DNA from: Nelumbo lutea
Taxonomy: Eukaryota > Streptophyta > Magnoliopsida > Proteales > Nelumbonaceae
Reading direction: 5' to 3'
Assembly: GCA_022828595.1 (NCBI GenBank)
Contig: JAKGHH010000001.1
Location: 139,829,017-139,893,016, forward strand
DNA length: 64,000 nt
Shown: in pieces, positions 22,100 through 32,818 of the stretch
Layout of the letters: each line of letters starts with the position of its first letter
Numbering within the stretch: position 1 is the first letter of the stretch
Notes under the pieces: generated by a model
Told to the model about the DNA's origin: nothing
Database searches by the model: none
The model's input: only the letters and a program-made list of their open reading frames with translations
Made by a program: the position numbers and the translations under genes

Positions 22100-22830
22100 T
22101 AGCTAGGAGCAAAGTGGTTCATTGATCGAGGCACCAATCTGGAGAGTCTTGGCCGGTTCGTCAACAGAGACCGGTATATAGACCGTCTCCTCTGTCAGGG
22201 CAGCTCGCTCGTCGGTATACTCCGCTAGTCGCTCGAACTCGACATCCTCTGCTAGCTTTGCTTTCCCTTTTAGAGCAGCCACGTAGCACTTGCGTGATTC
22301 GAGTTGGTTAGTTGGGAATTTTATCGCTAAATAGTAGGTGGATACTATCGCATGTAGAACATGCGTGATGGGCCAACCTACTATGGCGTTGTAAGGGGAA
22401 GGAGTCATGACTACCAGGAACGTGTGCTCAAATTGCACAATGTTTGGCCACGTGCCAGCTTCCATGGGTACTATGATTCGACCAAGAGGTTTGACCTCCT
22501 CGCCGTTGAATCCAGCAAAGGAGTATCTGTCGGTCTCAGGTCGCTCTATTGTAACTGTAATTTATCAAAAGTCTCCTTGAAGAGTATATCTTCAGAGCTG
22601 CCCGAGTCTACCAATATCCCCTTTACCTCAAAGTTGTTAATTCGTAGCTTCACCACTAGGGCAGCTTCATGAGGATATTGGATCCCGCATGCATCGTCCT
22701 CAATGAAGTATATTGATCCTTCAAGTCATGGCCGCTTTGGCAGGTTTTCATCTTCGTTCTCTAGCTCGTGGACCAAGGTCCTCCCGGCTACTGATGTACA
22801 CCCAGCAGTGATGGACCCGCCGGTAATCAT
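22100..22830 (-). pseudogene. Gypsy B protease region (broken)
   Basis: The minus strand reads VVKLRINNFEVKGILVDSGS followed by SEDILF (about 22575-22630), the retropepsin-type DSG motif. Then come VEAGTWPNIVQFEHTFLVVM and NAIVGWP in the frame 22103-22465, which is open for 120 residues up to EPLCS. Upstream, GGSITAGCTSVAGR corresponds to the protease lead-in of element A. The frames are interrupted by stops. Confidence 0.8.
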
Positions 22831-22899
22831 GTTAATTACCCTGCAAATCGGTCTTTCCTCTAGCAACTACCGCGGTGGTTGCTCATTCTGCCTGCTAGT

Positions 22900-24869
22900 C
22901 TCGGGGGCATTCCTCCTCTGGTCCCCCTGTCGATCCGCCTACCGATCTATTAGACCCCTCTCTTCTTGTAGGATGAAATTCTTCAGGTATCCGCGATAGA
23001 TGAGTTCCTCGATCTCATTGCAGAGATTCATGTAATTCTCTATGTTGTGCCCATGATCTCAGTGAAAATGGCAGTAAACGTTTGAGTTCCTTGTTGTTGT
23101 GTCTCCCCTTAGCCTGGGAGGCCATTTGATGAAGGAAGAGTCTTTAATGGCCATTAGGATCTCTTCTCTCTTAGCATTCAAAGGCGTATAGCTCATTTTC
23201 TCCACAGGTGGGGTCCTGGAGCGCCGAGCTGATTTGCGAGTTCGCGAGGGGGACCGGCTTCTAGAGTTGTTTCTTCCCCTGCTCGGGGACTTGCTTTTCT
23301 TCCTCTTATGTCCACCATTGCTCGTTCCTTCATTCTCTCTCTTCCTCTTTTCCGGCGGTGGGTTGTCAATCTTCTAATTGATCTCCTCCTCGGTACCGAT
23401 GAACTGATCTGCTAACTTAAGGAATTCGGTGATGTCCTTTGATTTGTTAGCTACCACATGCCACTTAAACTCCTTGTGGATGATTCCTTTCTTTGTTGTT
23501 GTGAGTCTTACCGTTGGTTGAGGTCCGGTATCTGCAGGCAGGTGTTGTTGAAGCGCTTGATATAGCTTCTGATCATTTCTCCTTCCCTCTGAACCACGTT
23601 GAAAAGGCTTTCCTGCAACTTCGAACACTTCTTGCTAGTGATGAAGTGTGCAGTGAAACAAGTCGGTGAACTGTGACCAGCTTTTGATGGAGCCCGACGC
23701 GAGATTTTGGTACAAAGTTTAGACTACCCCGTTGAACGTAGTAGAGAAGGCCACACACATGCAAGACTTATCAGCCCCAGCTAGGTGCATCTGAGACTGG
23801 AAAAAATCCACATGGTCATTGGGGTTGAACGACCCGCCATACTTGTCTAATGGGGGCATCTTGAAGTCTTTTGGCATTGGAGTTGCCAAGAGCTCGGAGA
23901 CAGAGGGGAATGATCGGAAAAGTAGTGGAGGCGCGGTCTTTGTAGCCATCGAACTCAATTCTTCCTTTCCTTTGGTTTGCTCTTCTCGCTGGCCTGGCTT
24001 CGTTGGTGGGTTGTTCCTGACCGAGGAGCAGCGTGTTTTGCGACGTCACCGCTACTACTTCTTCACTGGCTCTGCGTTGGTGTTGCTGACTTAAGTTTGG
24101 TCTAGTATTTCAGCCATGTCGCTAGGTAGATACTGGTTCCTTGTGGGATTCTGGGGCTGGCTATCACGAGGGACGGAGAGGCCTTGTCTCGAGTTCGCAC
24201 CTCGAACCCCGAACTGGTTATCTACATGCGAGCCATCATTTTCTTGTTGTGAGTACCAAGGTGGATTGGGCCGACTATCCCTGGACCTATTTCTGAGATT
24301 TCCTTGCGAGACCGAAGGAGTGTGCTGACCGTCTCTCCTCCCACGGGGCGAGACCTAACTCCTGAGAGGAATTGGTACATGTGAGGTCTCTTCGCCTCGA
24401 TGGGGAGATCAGCTGATGTTCTTGTTAGTTCCAAGCCGATTCGGGTTCTAACCCTGATGGGGCCCTGGGTGTCGAGGTGGAACCGGTTGCTGGTTTGGCT
24501 ATAGTGGAGGGAACTAGTTTTGATAGTGCTGGAAGAAATAGTACTACTGGTACTACTGGAATTGTTGGACCTGCTGCATCTGGATCTGAATAGCTCGGAT
24601 GCACTGAACAAGGTCATGAAACTGGGAATGCCCAATTCTAGGGGAAACCACAGATGGCTCAAAGAAAGTTGTGCCTACCACTACGGGAAGTGGGACGCTC
24701 ACTTGCGTGGTGCTTGGTAGTGTGGACAGTGATGGGACTCCAGACGCTGTGAGTAGAATAGTGAACTAGCCGATGCACACCGTAGGAGCTTGGGGGAAGG
24801 TTGATTGTTGGGCTTGCCCCCGGTGATGTTCATCTCGACACTTTTTTCAGTGTGGTTGGAGGATGCCAT
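22900..24869 (-). pseudogene. Gypsy B gag (broken)
   Basis: The minus-strand frame begins at ATG 24869 with MASSNHTEKSVEMNITGG, the counterpart of element A's MASSSNAGRG start. The capsid region reads PKDFKMPPLDKYGGSFNPND, then CMCVAFSTTFNGVV and KEFKWHVVANKSKDITEFLK. The zinc knuckle near 23045-23085 reads YCHFH, a stop, DHGHNIE. Stops and at least three frame changes break the gene. The stretch 24000-24660 is low in complexity and Gln/Ser-rich in the original frame. Confidence 0.82.
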
Positions 24870-24927
24870 TGAGGTTGAGATTAAGTTTGAAACTACAAAG
24901 AGATAGGGATGACATTTTCGATCGTAT

Positions 24928-24945
24928 CCCACAGACGACGCCAAT
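24928..24945 (-). other. Primer binding site, gypsy B
   Basis: Minus strand ATTGGCGTCGTCTGTGGG directly inside the 5' LTR. It differs from element A by one base (GTC for GCC). Confidence 0.75.
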
Positions 24946-25645
24946 TGATGATGCGCAATCTAGCTACTCCTAGTTGGAGGGCGACCTGAATTCTAAGTGG
25001 GCGGTGAGCTGGATCGATCTACAAAACAGTGTATCAGAGAACCCGGGGTAGCTAACCCGGTGAGGTCACTCCGATGCTTAAGTCAGTACTTATGTTGTGA
25101 ATGTGAGCTGAATGCTTGAGAGCTTGAGTGCTAGTGAGTAGAATAATCATGCGTACCTTTGCCTTGAGATTTCGAGTCTTTATATCCTGGAGTAGCCGTG
25201 TGCCTTACGAAAGAGCTCTGGGATCTCCGGGCTATGGAGATAAGGTTGGTTCCGTTTTTGAATGATAGCAATACGTTGATAAGATTTATCGTCTACCTTC
25301 GATTCAGGTGGAACCGGGATGAATTCTTATCGTGATCTCAAGAAATTCGGGATCTTTTGGCTCATCGTGACCTCAAGAGATTCGGGATCTGTTGGGGAGG
25401 CCTTTGGAGTCGGTTATGCGGTGCTTTGGCTCATTAGCTCCGAGTTGGAGCTTCAACTCTTTAGTCCCGAACTATATCGGGTGTCGAGGTGCCAATTTAC
25501 CGAGGTGGGTTTTGGGCCAAGGTGGCTGAATACCCGAATTCTGGATGTTGTGAACTGGGCTTGCCTGACTGAGTTGTCATCATTCGATCAGATCGTGCCT
25601 ACGTGTCCCCTTCTTGTTAGGTCGTGCCAAATCACCCGTTCATCA
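24946..25645 (-). repeat. Gypsy B 5' LTR
   Basis: 700 bp, TGATGATGCG...TTCATCA as read on plus. A TATAAAG box lies at 25178-25184 on the minus strand. The GGTTG target duplication follows at 25646-25650. Confidence 0.92.
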
Positions 25646-25650
25646 GGTTG

Positions 25651-26792
25651 AGAAGAAGACAATCCTCGAGAGAAGAGAGTTGAGAAAGACGATTGGCGGA
25701 AGAATAGAGAGGACGGTACTGGAAACTACAACGTGAGGTGAGAGGACAGTACTGGAAGCTGTGAGGAACCGAAGAGAAAGCAATCGGTATCTTCATGCAA
25801 TAAATTATTGGAAATTTGGGATTACTCTCCTTTTAACACAGGAGGTAGGCATGGACAAGAGGCGGAGAAGACAACTCACAAGGAAGCGTTGAGGAGGTAA
25901 TGTCTTAAACAGGGAACAAGGAGAATGGCGGAGGAGGTAGCCATGAACAAGAGCCGGAGAAGACAACTCACAAGAAAGTGCAAAGAAAGTAGCAATGGAC
26001 AGACAAGAGTCGGAGAAGACAACACACAAAGAAAGATATTAATCCACCCACGCCACTCACCTGTAAAATCTCTTAACTCTATTGCCAGGACGGCAGGACC
26101 TGGCTGCCTGGGCCCAACGTACGTAACTAATGGGCTCGGCCCTTCTTTATTTCTTTATCTCTGAATTGATAAAGTTGTGCAAATAATTCCGTGGTCGAAA
26201 TTTGCTCCTACCAACTACCAAATACTTTGCTTGGACAATATATATAATTTCAGATAATCTGCGTGGACAATAATGTCGTTATGTTATTTACTTGTTTTAC
26301 CGCTAAGATGCCAGCTAGGATATTGATGTTTTGGTAAAGGTGGGGTGTGTCCTTAATGTAGACCAGGGATTGAACATTGAATATTCCCACCAATGAGCCT
26401 TTTATTTGCTGTCACTATTTACTATTTATTGGGTCCAATGGACCTCACGTACGTGGATTCCCAGGCTCTTAGGCTCTCTGTCGTAACTGGTAAGGTCACT
26501 CCATCTCACGTTCCCCTTACTCTGTCCCTTTCCTAATGTTTTCAACTTGTAGTTGATTCAGATGGTCCAAGTGTCGAACCAATTTTATTTTCAGATCCAA
26601 TTTTGTTAAACCCCAGAAATACACCAAAACCGTTTGAACCTGTAACTTCACGGGTTATGCATTAAAGTTTATTGTAAGCTATAACTTTGTGCTCAATTGT
26701 TAGATTAGGGCGAATTTTTACAAGATCTGTTACGTAGTACATAAAAAGAAGAAAAAGTAAGGAGATGATCACGGAGAACTACATTTACCTGT
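25651..26792. other. Intergenic flank; old upstream region of the MLO-like relic
   Basis: Before element B inserted, this sequence joined 3662. It is purine-rich for the first 400 bases and contains three imperfect repeat units. No coding region was recognised. Confidence 0.5.
25854..26034. repeat. Three imperfect ~33-bp repeats
   Basis: Units of the form GACAAGAG-CGGAGAAGACAA followed by CTCACAAG-AAG occur at about 25854-25886, 25945-25978 and 26002-26034. Spacing is irregular (about 91 and 57 bases). Confidence 0.7.
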
Positions 26793-27012
26793 ATTTTGAG
26801 AGGAGGAAATTTGTGGGAATTGAACCATCCCATCGAATAAGATATATTTTTTTTTTTCAAATTTATGTGGGGTCCATGAAAAATTTATTCATCTCTTAGG
26901 TGGATAAGTAGCTTTTCCATACTATGGGGATGAGGAAATGCCAACACTTTGATGGGACAATATTACCCCTTTTAATAATATAGATTTTTATGACTAAAAC
27001 GGTTATTATAAA
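26793..27012. repeat. Dispersed repeat, copy 2
   Basis: Aligns with 720-1100 and lacks the foldback element found in that copy. Ends in an A/T-rich stretch with TGACTAAAACGGTTATTAT. Class unknown. Confidence 0.45.
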
Positions 27013-28784
27013 TATATAATTAAGCCACCAGTATAAAAATATATATTTTATTAGGTTAGTTTGTTTAAATAAGAAAATACATATTCTGATATACACATAA
27101 TCTTCTCTCTTCTAATGCTTTGTTTAATGCTTATAAAACCCTTCCTGTAAATAAAATTTCTTTTCAGTCCAAGTAGTGGATCAACTGCTTAACCGTTTCA
27201 GTGAAATTGGTCAACTTGTCATTACATAAATTAAATATTAAAAAATATAAAAGATTAAAAAAATCGACATATTTTTAATATAATTATATATTCATCATCT
27301 CAAATAATAATAATAATAATAATGTAATATATAAATTATTGGGAGAGTGTCATATAATAGTACTAACATGCAGATAAATTGTTATAGTATAAAAGTATTA
27401 AGTATTAGTTATCTGAGTAATTGATACTTTCTGATATCTTGAGTTGATGTGGGGACCTAATCAATATAGCGGCAATTATCAGTTTGACCAACTTACTCTT
27501 GCTAAATACCAGCAAATAAGCATGGCCTTAGAAGAGAGGCAAATATTGAAACTGCTCCAGCCCCCTACACATTACACATAATAACATACATATACATGGT
27601 CTGAATAAATTCCTTTCTTGGCGTTTTCATTGCTTCACCTGTTACAGCTCTGATCATGACCAGATCTTGAGAAGAATGATAATTTACTACATGGTTTGGT
27701 TGGGGGATAATGAAAATATAACTTTGAATTATTTTTCTAGACAAATTGAGGGTTGGATTAATGGGGATAGTGAGGGCAAATTGTTGTGCTTTTGTGGTAT
27801 TGGTACCATGAAAAAATGATTTTCTATATGGATAGAACTAGTGATACTTTTTTCTCTTTCGTTTTTGGAAATTTTCTTGCAAGCAAATAAAAAAAAAATA
27901 AAACAAAAAAAAATTGTAATAATGATATAACATGGATGATCATCAAAAGCTATCTTTCTTAATTTTCTTCAATCATGCCACAGATGAGGTCTTTTGTTCA
28001 ATTTTCCCCTTACAATGTTAGAAATCAGAGTACCCCATATTAAACAAGAATTAGTGCGGACATTAGCTAAGAATTTAGTAGGGAACAAGTTCACAACTTA
28101 AGGGATATATATATATTCACAGAAAGTTCAAAACAGTTTTTTTTTAGCATGTTTATGAAAGAAGAGATTTGATTATGGGGGGATCCGATCCTCAAAGATT
28201 TTATTCCCTCAATAAGGAAAAAAAAAACAATATGGTCGGGAAATGGGTTCCCTTTCTTAGTTGATATGATATGGAGTAGGACAAAATACAAGCTAAGAAG
28301 AGACAAACAGAATAAACCATATTATCTGAACACCCCTTGATGGAAAAGAAAATCAAGGCTAGGAAAGGCTCAATAAAAGCTGGTTATTAATTGATCAAGA
28401 ACCCCACCTAATGAAGTAATAATGCAGGTTCTTGGTATATGAAACTTTTTAGACTACTTTTTTTCACTGATCTCTCTCTTTCCCTGACTGTCGGTTGTCT
28501 ATTAAGTTATTTGTGAGAAACACTCTAGAGCGAGAGCGAAAGGGAGGTTCAACCATTTGTATCAAGCACTCAGAAATCAGAAGAATGACAGTGCCAGTTT
28601 GCTGTTAGCATTCTTGTTGTTGGTAGTGGTATGATGGAAGTGGTGAAGACAAAAGCCACATATTGGAGATCTGTCATTGTGATTAAGAAAGCAAGAATCA
28701 ACAATGATCAGCCTCTAAATGGACCCAAAAGGTGCCATTATGTGGGCCCCTTCGTGTCTTTCAAATAAAAAACAATATATTGAC
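27013..28784. other. Intergenic, no gene seen
   Basis: AT-rich with an AAT microsatellite near 27306-27323 and several poly-A/T runs. No exon, RNA gene or transposon end was recognised. Confidence 0.6.
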
Positions 28785-28799
28785 ATGTCTCTAGGATTT

Positions 28800-29699
28800 G
28801 AATATTGGGAATGAGGGAATGTCAAAGTAATCAGTGATCTTCGGCCCATCGGTCTTACCAATGTTCCCTATGAAGTCATCACTAAGATCCTTGCACTTGG
28901 AAGACCATACTATACTTGAGATCCATTGATTACACCTTTCCAGAATGTTTTCTCTCCTGAAATTGTTCACTCTGAGGAAAATGAAAGGAAGAAATGGTAG
29001 CTTTCTACTTCCATTTTCAATAAATAAATTCTGTGATTTAGTCGGAGCTTGCATCATTGCAGCTACATACTCAATTCTTTTGAATGGAAATTTAGGGAGT
29101 AGCTTCAAGCCGGAAAGAGGTCTTCAGCAAGCATGTCCGCTCCGCTCTCACCGTATCTTTTTATTCTCTATATGGACCTATTCTCAAGATGGAGACTGCA
29201 ATTCTACGTGGCTTTAAAGTTGCTAGGAACTGCCCAAGAATTAACCACTCACTCTTTGCAGATGATATTCTTATTATGGGAGAAGTTCCAACAATGAGAT
29301 CAATGCAATCAAAAACACCATTGCTGAGCTGAGTTCACTAGTTACTCGGGTCAACAAGTTAATTCGACTAAGTCCTCAATTCACTTCAGCTCCAATGTCC
29401 ATACAAGACTGAGATTTGAAATCGCTAATTGCTTGCGAGTTACTGTTATTAAAAATAAGGAATTCTATCTCGGCTCTCCTCTTTTCATCCAAGGAAATAA
29501 AACCAATACTTGGCACTACGTTCTGGAAAAATGTAAGAACCAGTTGAAACCTTGGAAGTCAAATTGCTTATCTCATACTGGTAGGGAAGTTTTGATTAAA
29601 TCTACTATCAATGTTATCCCCACTTATTTCATGGCAACTAACCCCCTCCCCCAAGGAATCTGCACCCAATTAAATGTTATGGCACGTGATTTTGGGTAG
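28800..29699 (+). pseudogene. LINE reverse transcriptase fragment
   Basis: Translated in shifting frames it shows ISDLRPIGLTNVPYEVITKI, PLSPYLFILYMDLFSR, the catalytic-box block HSLFADDILIMG near 29250-29285, and then the thumb-side frame from 29433 (NTWHYVLEKCKNQLKPWKSN, GREVLIKSTINVIPTYFM). These are hallmarks of plant L1-type ORF2. The first part of RT and the endonuclease are missing, and there are several stops. Confidence 0.85.
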
Positions 29700-29732
29700 G
29701 GTTTAATTCAAATGGGTTTTATATTTATTTAC

Positions 29733-30486
29733 TGATGGGGTGTGATCTGACTATTCCTAACTGGAGGGCGATTCAGACTTCAGGTGGATGGCGAGCTGGA
29801 TCGATCTGCAAAACGATTTATTAGAGAATTCGGGGTAGCTAATCCGGCGAAGTCGTTCCGATGCTTAAGTCAGTATGTTGTAAGTACGAACTGAATACTT
29901 GAGAGCTTGAGTGCTAGAGAGTAGAGTAATCATGCGTACCTCTCTTTTTCCTCCTCTCCATCAGGGTCTTTGGGGTTGGTGCCTTGATATAGGCATTATT
30001 TAGTGTGGGCCTCACGCACCGCATCCAAGATTTTTTGGGAGGTTGTGCCTAACCGGTCCGAAATCCTCGGAGGTAAACATCATGCATGTTGACCACCTTC
30101 CGGAACGTTTGGTACACGGGCCAACTTCTAAGAATTGTGGGAGTGTCGGGATATGCATGCCGAATTTGTCGGCGAGCACGTCTCGCAAGTCGCCACCTAG
30201 ACCTCAGTCAAGCTGACACGCCCTCGGGGGAGGTTGCTCCTCGCGTCGAGGTCACTTCGGCCAGTGATGAGGTGCTGTAGGTCGGCCTTGGACGAGGTGC
30301 TTCTAGCCAACCTAAGTTGTGGTCGAGGTCGCCAGGTTGGCGATAAAGGCAGGTCGCCAGGTCTAGGCGAAGAGAAACCTCGATTTGGGACTCCAAGTCG
30401 TTGCTTAGGTGGTAACTCTGTATCAACTAGCTTTTCAAGATGCCATGTGTCATGATGTCATTGGAGGGCCAAATCTGCCCTCATCA
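29733..30486 (-). repeat. Gypsy solo LTR inside the LINE
   Basis: 754 bp with TGATGGGGTGTGATCTGAC at the left and CCCTCATCA at the right. The first 200 bases align with the gypsy B and C LTRs. Flanks are TTTAC and TTTAT, a 4-of-5 match consistent with a 5-bp duplication. No internal region remains. Orientation is given as for elements B and C. Confidence 0.82.
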
Positions 30487-32030
30487 TTTATAAAGCTGGA
30501 ATAAATTCTTGAGAGCAAAGAAACAAAGAGGATTGGATTTCCATGATTTACTGATTAAAAATAGAATACTAATTATAAAAATCTCATGGAGATTCTTAAC
30601 TGAACGAGATCTAAGTAATGATGAAACCTTTTGGACTGTGAAAAAAAGGAGTTCTAATTCTACAATTTGGAAGAGTGTGCTAGATTCAAGGGAGGTCTTA
30701 TTAAGAGGCACCTACAACATTATCTTTAATTGGTGGAATACAAGCATCTATGGAGATCCTTGGATTTCAAATGCTCTTTTACCAAACCCAAGATCTGGCT
30801 TTACAGATAAGGTGGCGTCCTTACTTAACTCTATTAATGGTACCTAGAATTCTCAGAATTCTCAGTTCATCTATTCAAATTTCGAGCCCACTACCGCTTC
30901 TCAGATTCTTAGTATTGAGCTTCCTTCTAATGCGCAATTTCTACAACATCGAGTGATATGGAAATTTACGCCACATTTCCGTTTCACTTGTGCATCTGCT
31001 TAAAAGCTTTTTAACAATGAAGTAGCTGAAACCTCCTCAAGTCATATATATTGCTTGCAACGGCATCTCTTGGAAAGACTTTTCCTTGAATCTATGGCGT
31101 TGTCTTAAAGGCATTTTACCTTTAAAAGCGTCCTTAGCCAAAATCTCTAAGAAAATTGACAGATCTTGTCCTTTGTGTCTTTCTGTGGGAGAGGATGCAT
31201 ATCATGTATTTATCCATTGCCAAGTTGTAAGACCGGTTTGGTTTGGATCTTGCTTAGCCATGCGCATAGAGGAAAAACCAGACTGATCTCTTCTCGATTG
31301 GATGTCCTTTTGGTGGGAACAGAGTAGAGATAATCCAATGGATGATCTTGGTCTTTTCAATAAATTTGCTATAATCCTCTAGCACTGTTGGAAGAGTAGA
31401 TACAACAAGACAATAGAGAATAAAGCTTTCAACCCAGTTGAAACTATTTCAACGGCCCATGCACAGATTGAAGAGCTGGCTTCACAAAAAGGGAGGGAGA
31501 GCATTCTCGCCTCTCAGAAAACCAAATGGTTAGCAACCATTTTAGATGGTCTCCTCCCTCTAATCCATTCTTAAAGACTAATATCGATGGTGCAAATACA
31601 GATTATTTTTCCGGGCTTGGCATTATCTTGAGAGATCACACTGGAAGTTAGTTTTGTGTTTAGTAAAGCCATTTGCATGGAAATGATGAATCCTGACATT
31701 ATTGAGTGCGAGCTTTCAGATCTGGACTCCAAATGGCGAAGAACTCCACCTCTCTCATATTCACATTGAAGGAGATGCGCAAAAGATAACAAATATCCTA
31801 TTGGATGCCTCTCGAGTCATCCCTTGGCGATTTCACACAATTATTGCTGATTGCAGGAATCTTTTGCAAGAATTTCATTATGTTTTAATCTCCTTTATCC
31901 CTCATACAAGTAATAGGGCTGCCCATGTAATTGCAAAATTTGCTTGTCATGTGTGTAGGATCACTACTTGGTCCTTACCTCCTGACTTTCTTATTCCTAT
32001 ACTAGAAGAAGATTTGGTGCAATAAATTTA
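30487..32030 (+). pseudogene. LINE C-terminal region: zinc-binding and RNase H-like
   Basis: Directly after the solo LTR the frame 30509-30847 resumes ORF2 (KQRGLDFHDLLIKNRILIIK, SNSTIWKSVLDSREVLLRGT, ISNALLPNP). Then ISWKDFSLNLWRCLKGILPL plus CPLCLSVGEDAYHVFIHCQV form the zf-RVT type region. RNase H-like blocks follow (KTNIDGAN; then in other frames RVIPWRFHTIIADCRNLLQ and HTSNRAAHVIAKFA). Multiple stops and frameshifts. Confidence 0.82.
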
Positions 32031-32054
32031 GCCTAAGGGCTGTTTCAAAAAAAA

Positions 32055-32553
32055 TGTATTTTTAAGAAGGTAAACTTCAATGCTTGCAACAATTACAATC
32101 ATAAAACAATTAATTTCAAAAATTCTCAACCATACGTATTTTTAATGAAATTAAATTTCAATAGTTGCTCTAGTTACAAGTCTTCAAACCAATAATTAAT
32201 TAGGCTTCAAAAAAGCCAATCAATTTAAAAAGTTCTAAAAAAATGCTCTTTAGAAAACTTGAACCTACTATTTTGAATTTTGAGAACCAAACTTAACCAT
32301 TACTCTAGGAGGGGATTACTTGTCATTTTTTCCTTTTTCTTTTACAAATGAATATAAGAAAGAACTTTAATTTGAAATACCCCAACATGGGAAAACATGC
32401 TGACAAGTTTTTCATCCAAGAATTCAATTTTTCGATAATTTTTTCACCCACCATAAAAGAAAAAATAATTATTGATCTAAGAAAAGAATTAAAATGGCAA
32501 AAGAAAACAACAATCTTATGCTTTAAGAAATAACCCAGGATTGTATAATAGTC
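32055..32553. other. Intergenic, no gene seen
   Basis: AT-rich sequence with an open frame of 61 codons at 32348 that shows no recognisable domain and a lysine/isoleucine-rich chance composition. Confidence 0.5.
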
Positions 32554-32556
32554 TTA

Positions 32557-32815
32557 GGGCTTGTTCATTTACTTTGAAGTCTAATATCTAAAAGTGTAAT
32601 AATTACATTAAGAGGTATATTGGTATTGGTGAACTGTTCTTTCCTCTAAACTCTGAATGCAGAGAATGTTGTTTTGAATTCTGAAAATTATCAAATATCC
32701 ATTTTGACATCATATATTAGAGTTTTTGTTTGTCTTTTTGAGGGTATCATTGGAAAAAAAAAACTTGTATGATTACACTTTAAGAGATGAGAGTTACGAA
32801 GAAACAAACAAGCCC
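32557..32815. mobile_element. PIF/Harbinger (Tourist-like) MITE
   Basis: 259 bp with terminal inverted repeats GGGCTTGTTCATTTACTT and, reverse complemented from the right end, GGGCTTGTTTGTTTCTTC. Each side carries TTA (32554-32556 and 32816-32818), the 3-bp target duplication of PIF/Harbinger elements. No transposase is encoded. Confidence 0.8.
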
Positions 32816-32818
32816 TTA

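Larger units (their letters stand above)
3663..25645 (-). mobile_element. Ty3/gypsy (Tat-like) retrotransposon B, nested host
   Basis: The element lies on the minus strand and is bounded by LTRs ending TGATG...CATCA with a perfect 5-bp target duplication GGTTG (3658-3662 and 25646-25650). On the minus strand the order is 5' LTR (24946-25645), PBS, gag, protease, RT, RNase H, integrase, an opposite-strand extra ORF, polypurine tract, and 3' LTR. The 3' LTR is split by element A. Integrase lies after RT/RNase H, as in Ty3/gypsy, and no chromodomain follows it. That, plus the antisense ORF before the 3' LTR, points to the Tat branch. Many stops and frameshifts make it non-autonomous. Confidence 0.9.
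28785..32054 (+). mobile_element. LINE (non-LTR) retrotransposon relic
   Basis: A 5'-truncated plant LINE. RT blocks occur at 28800-29700, a reverse-transcriptase zinc-binding region at about 31030-31290, and RNase H-like pieces at about 31540-32025. It ends in a short poly-A (32046-32053) after GGGCTGTTTC. A gypsy solo LTR at 29733-30486 splits it. Frames are broken throughout. Target duplications were not found, in keeping with age. Confidence 0.85.
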
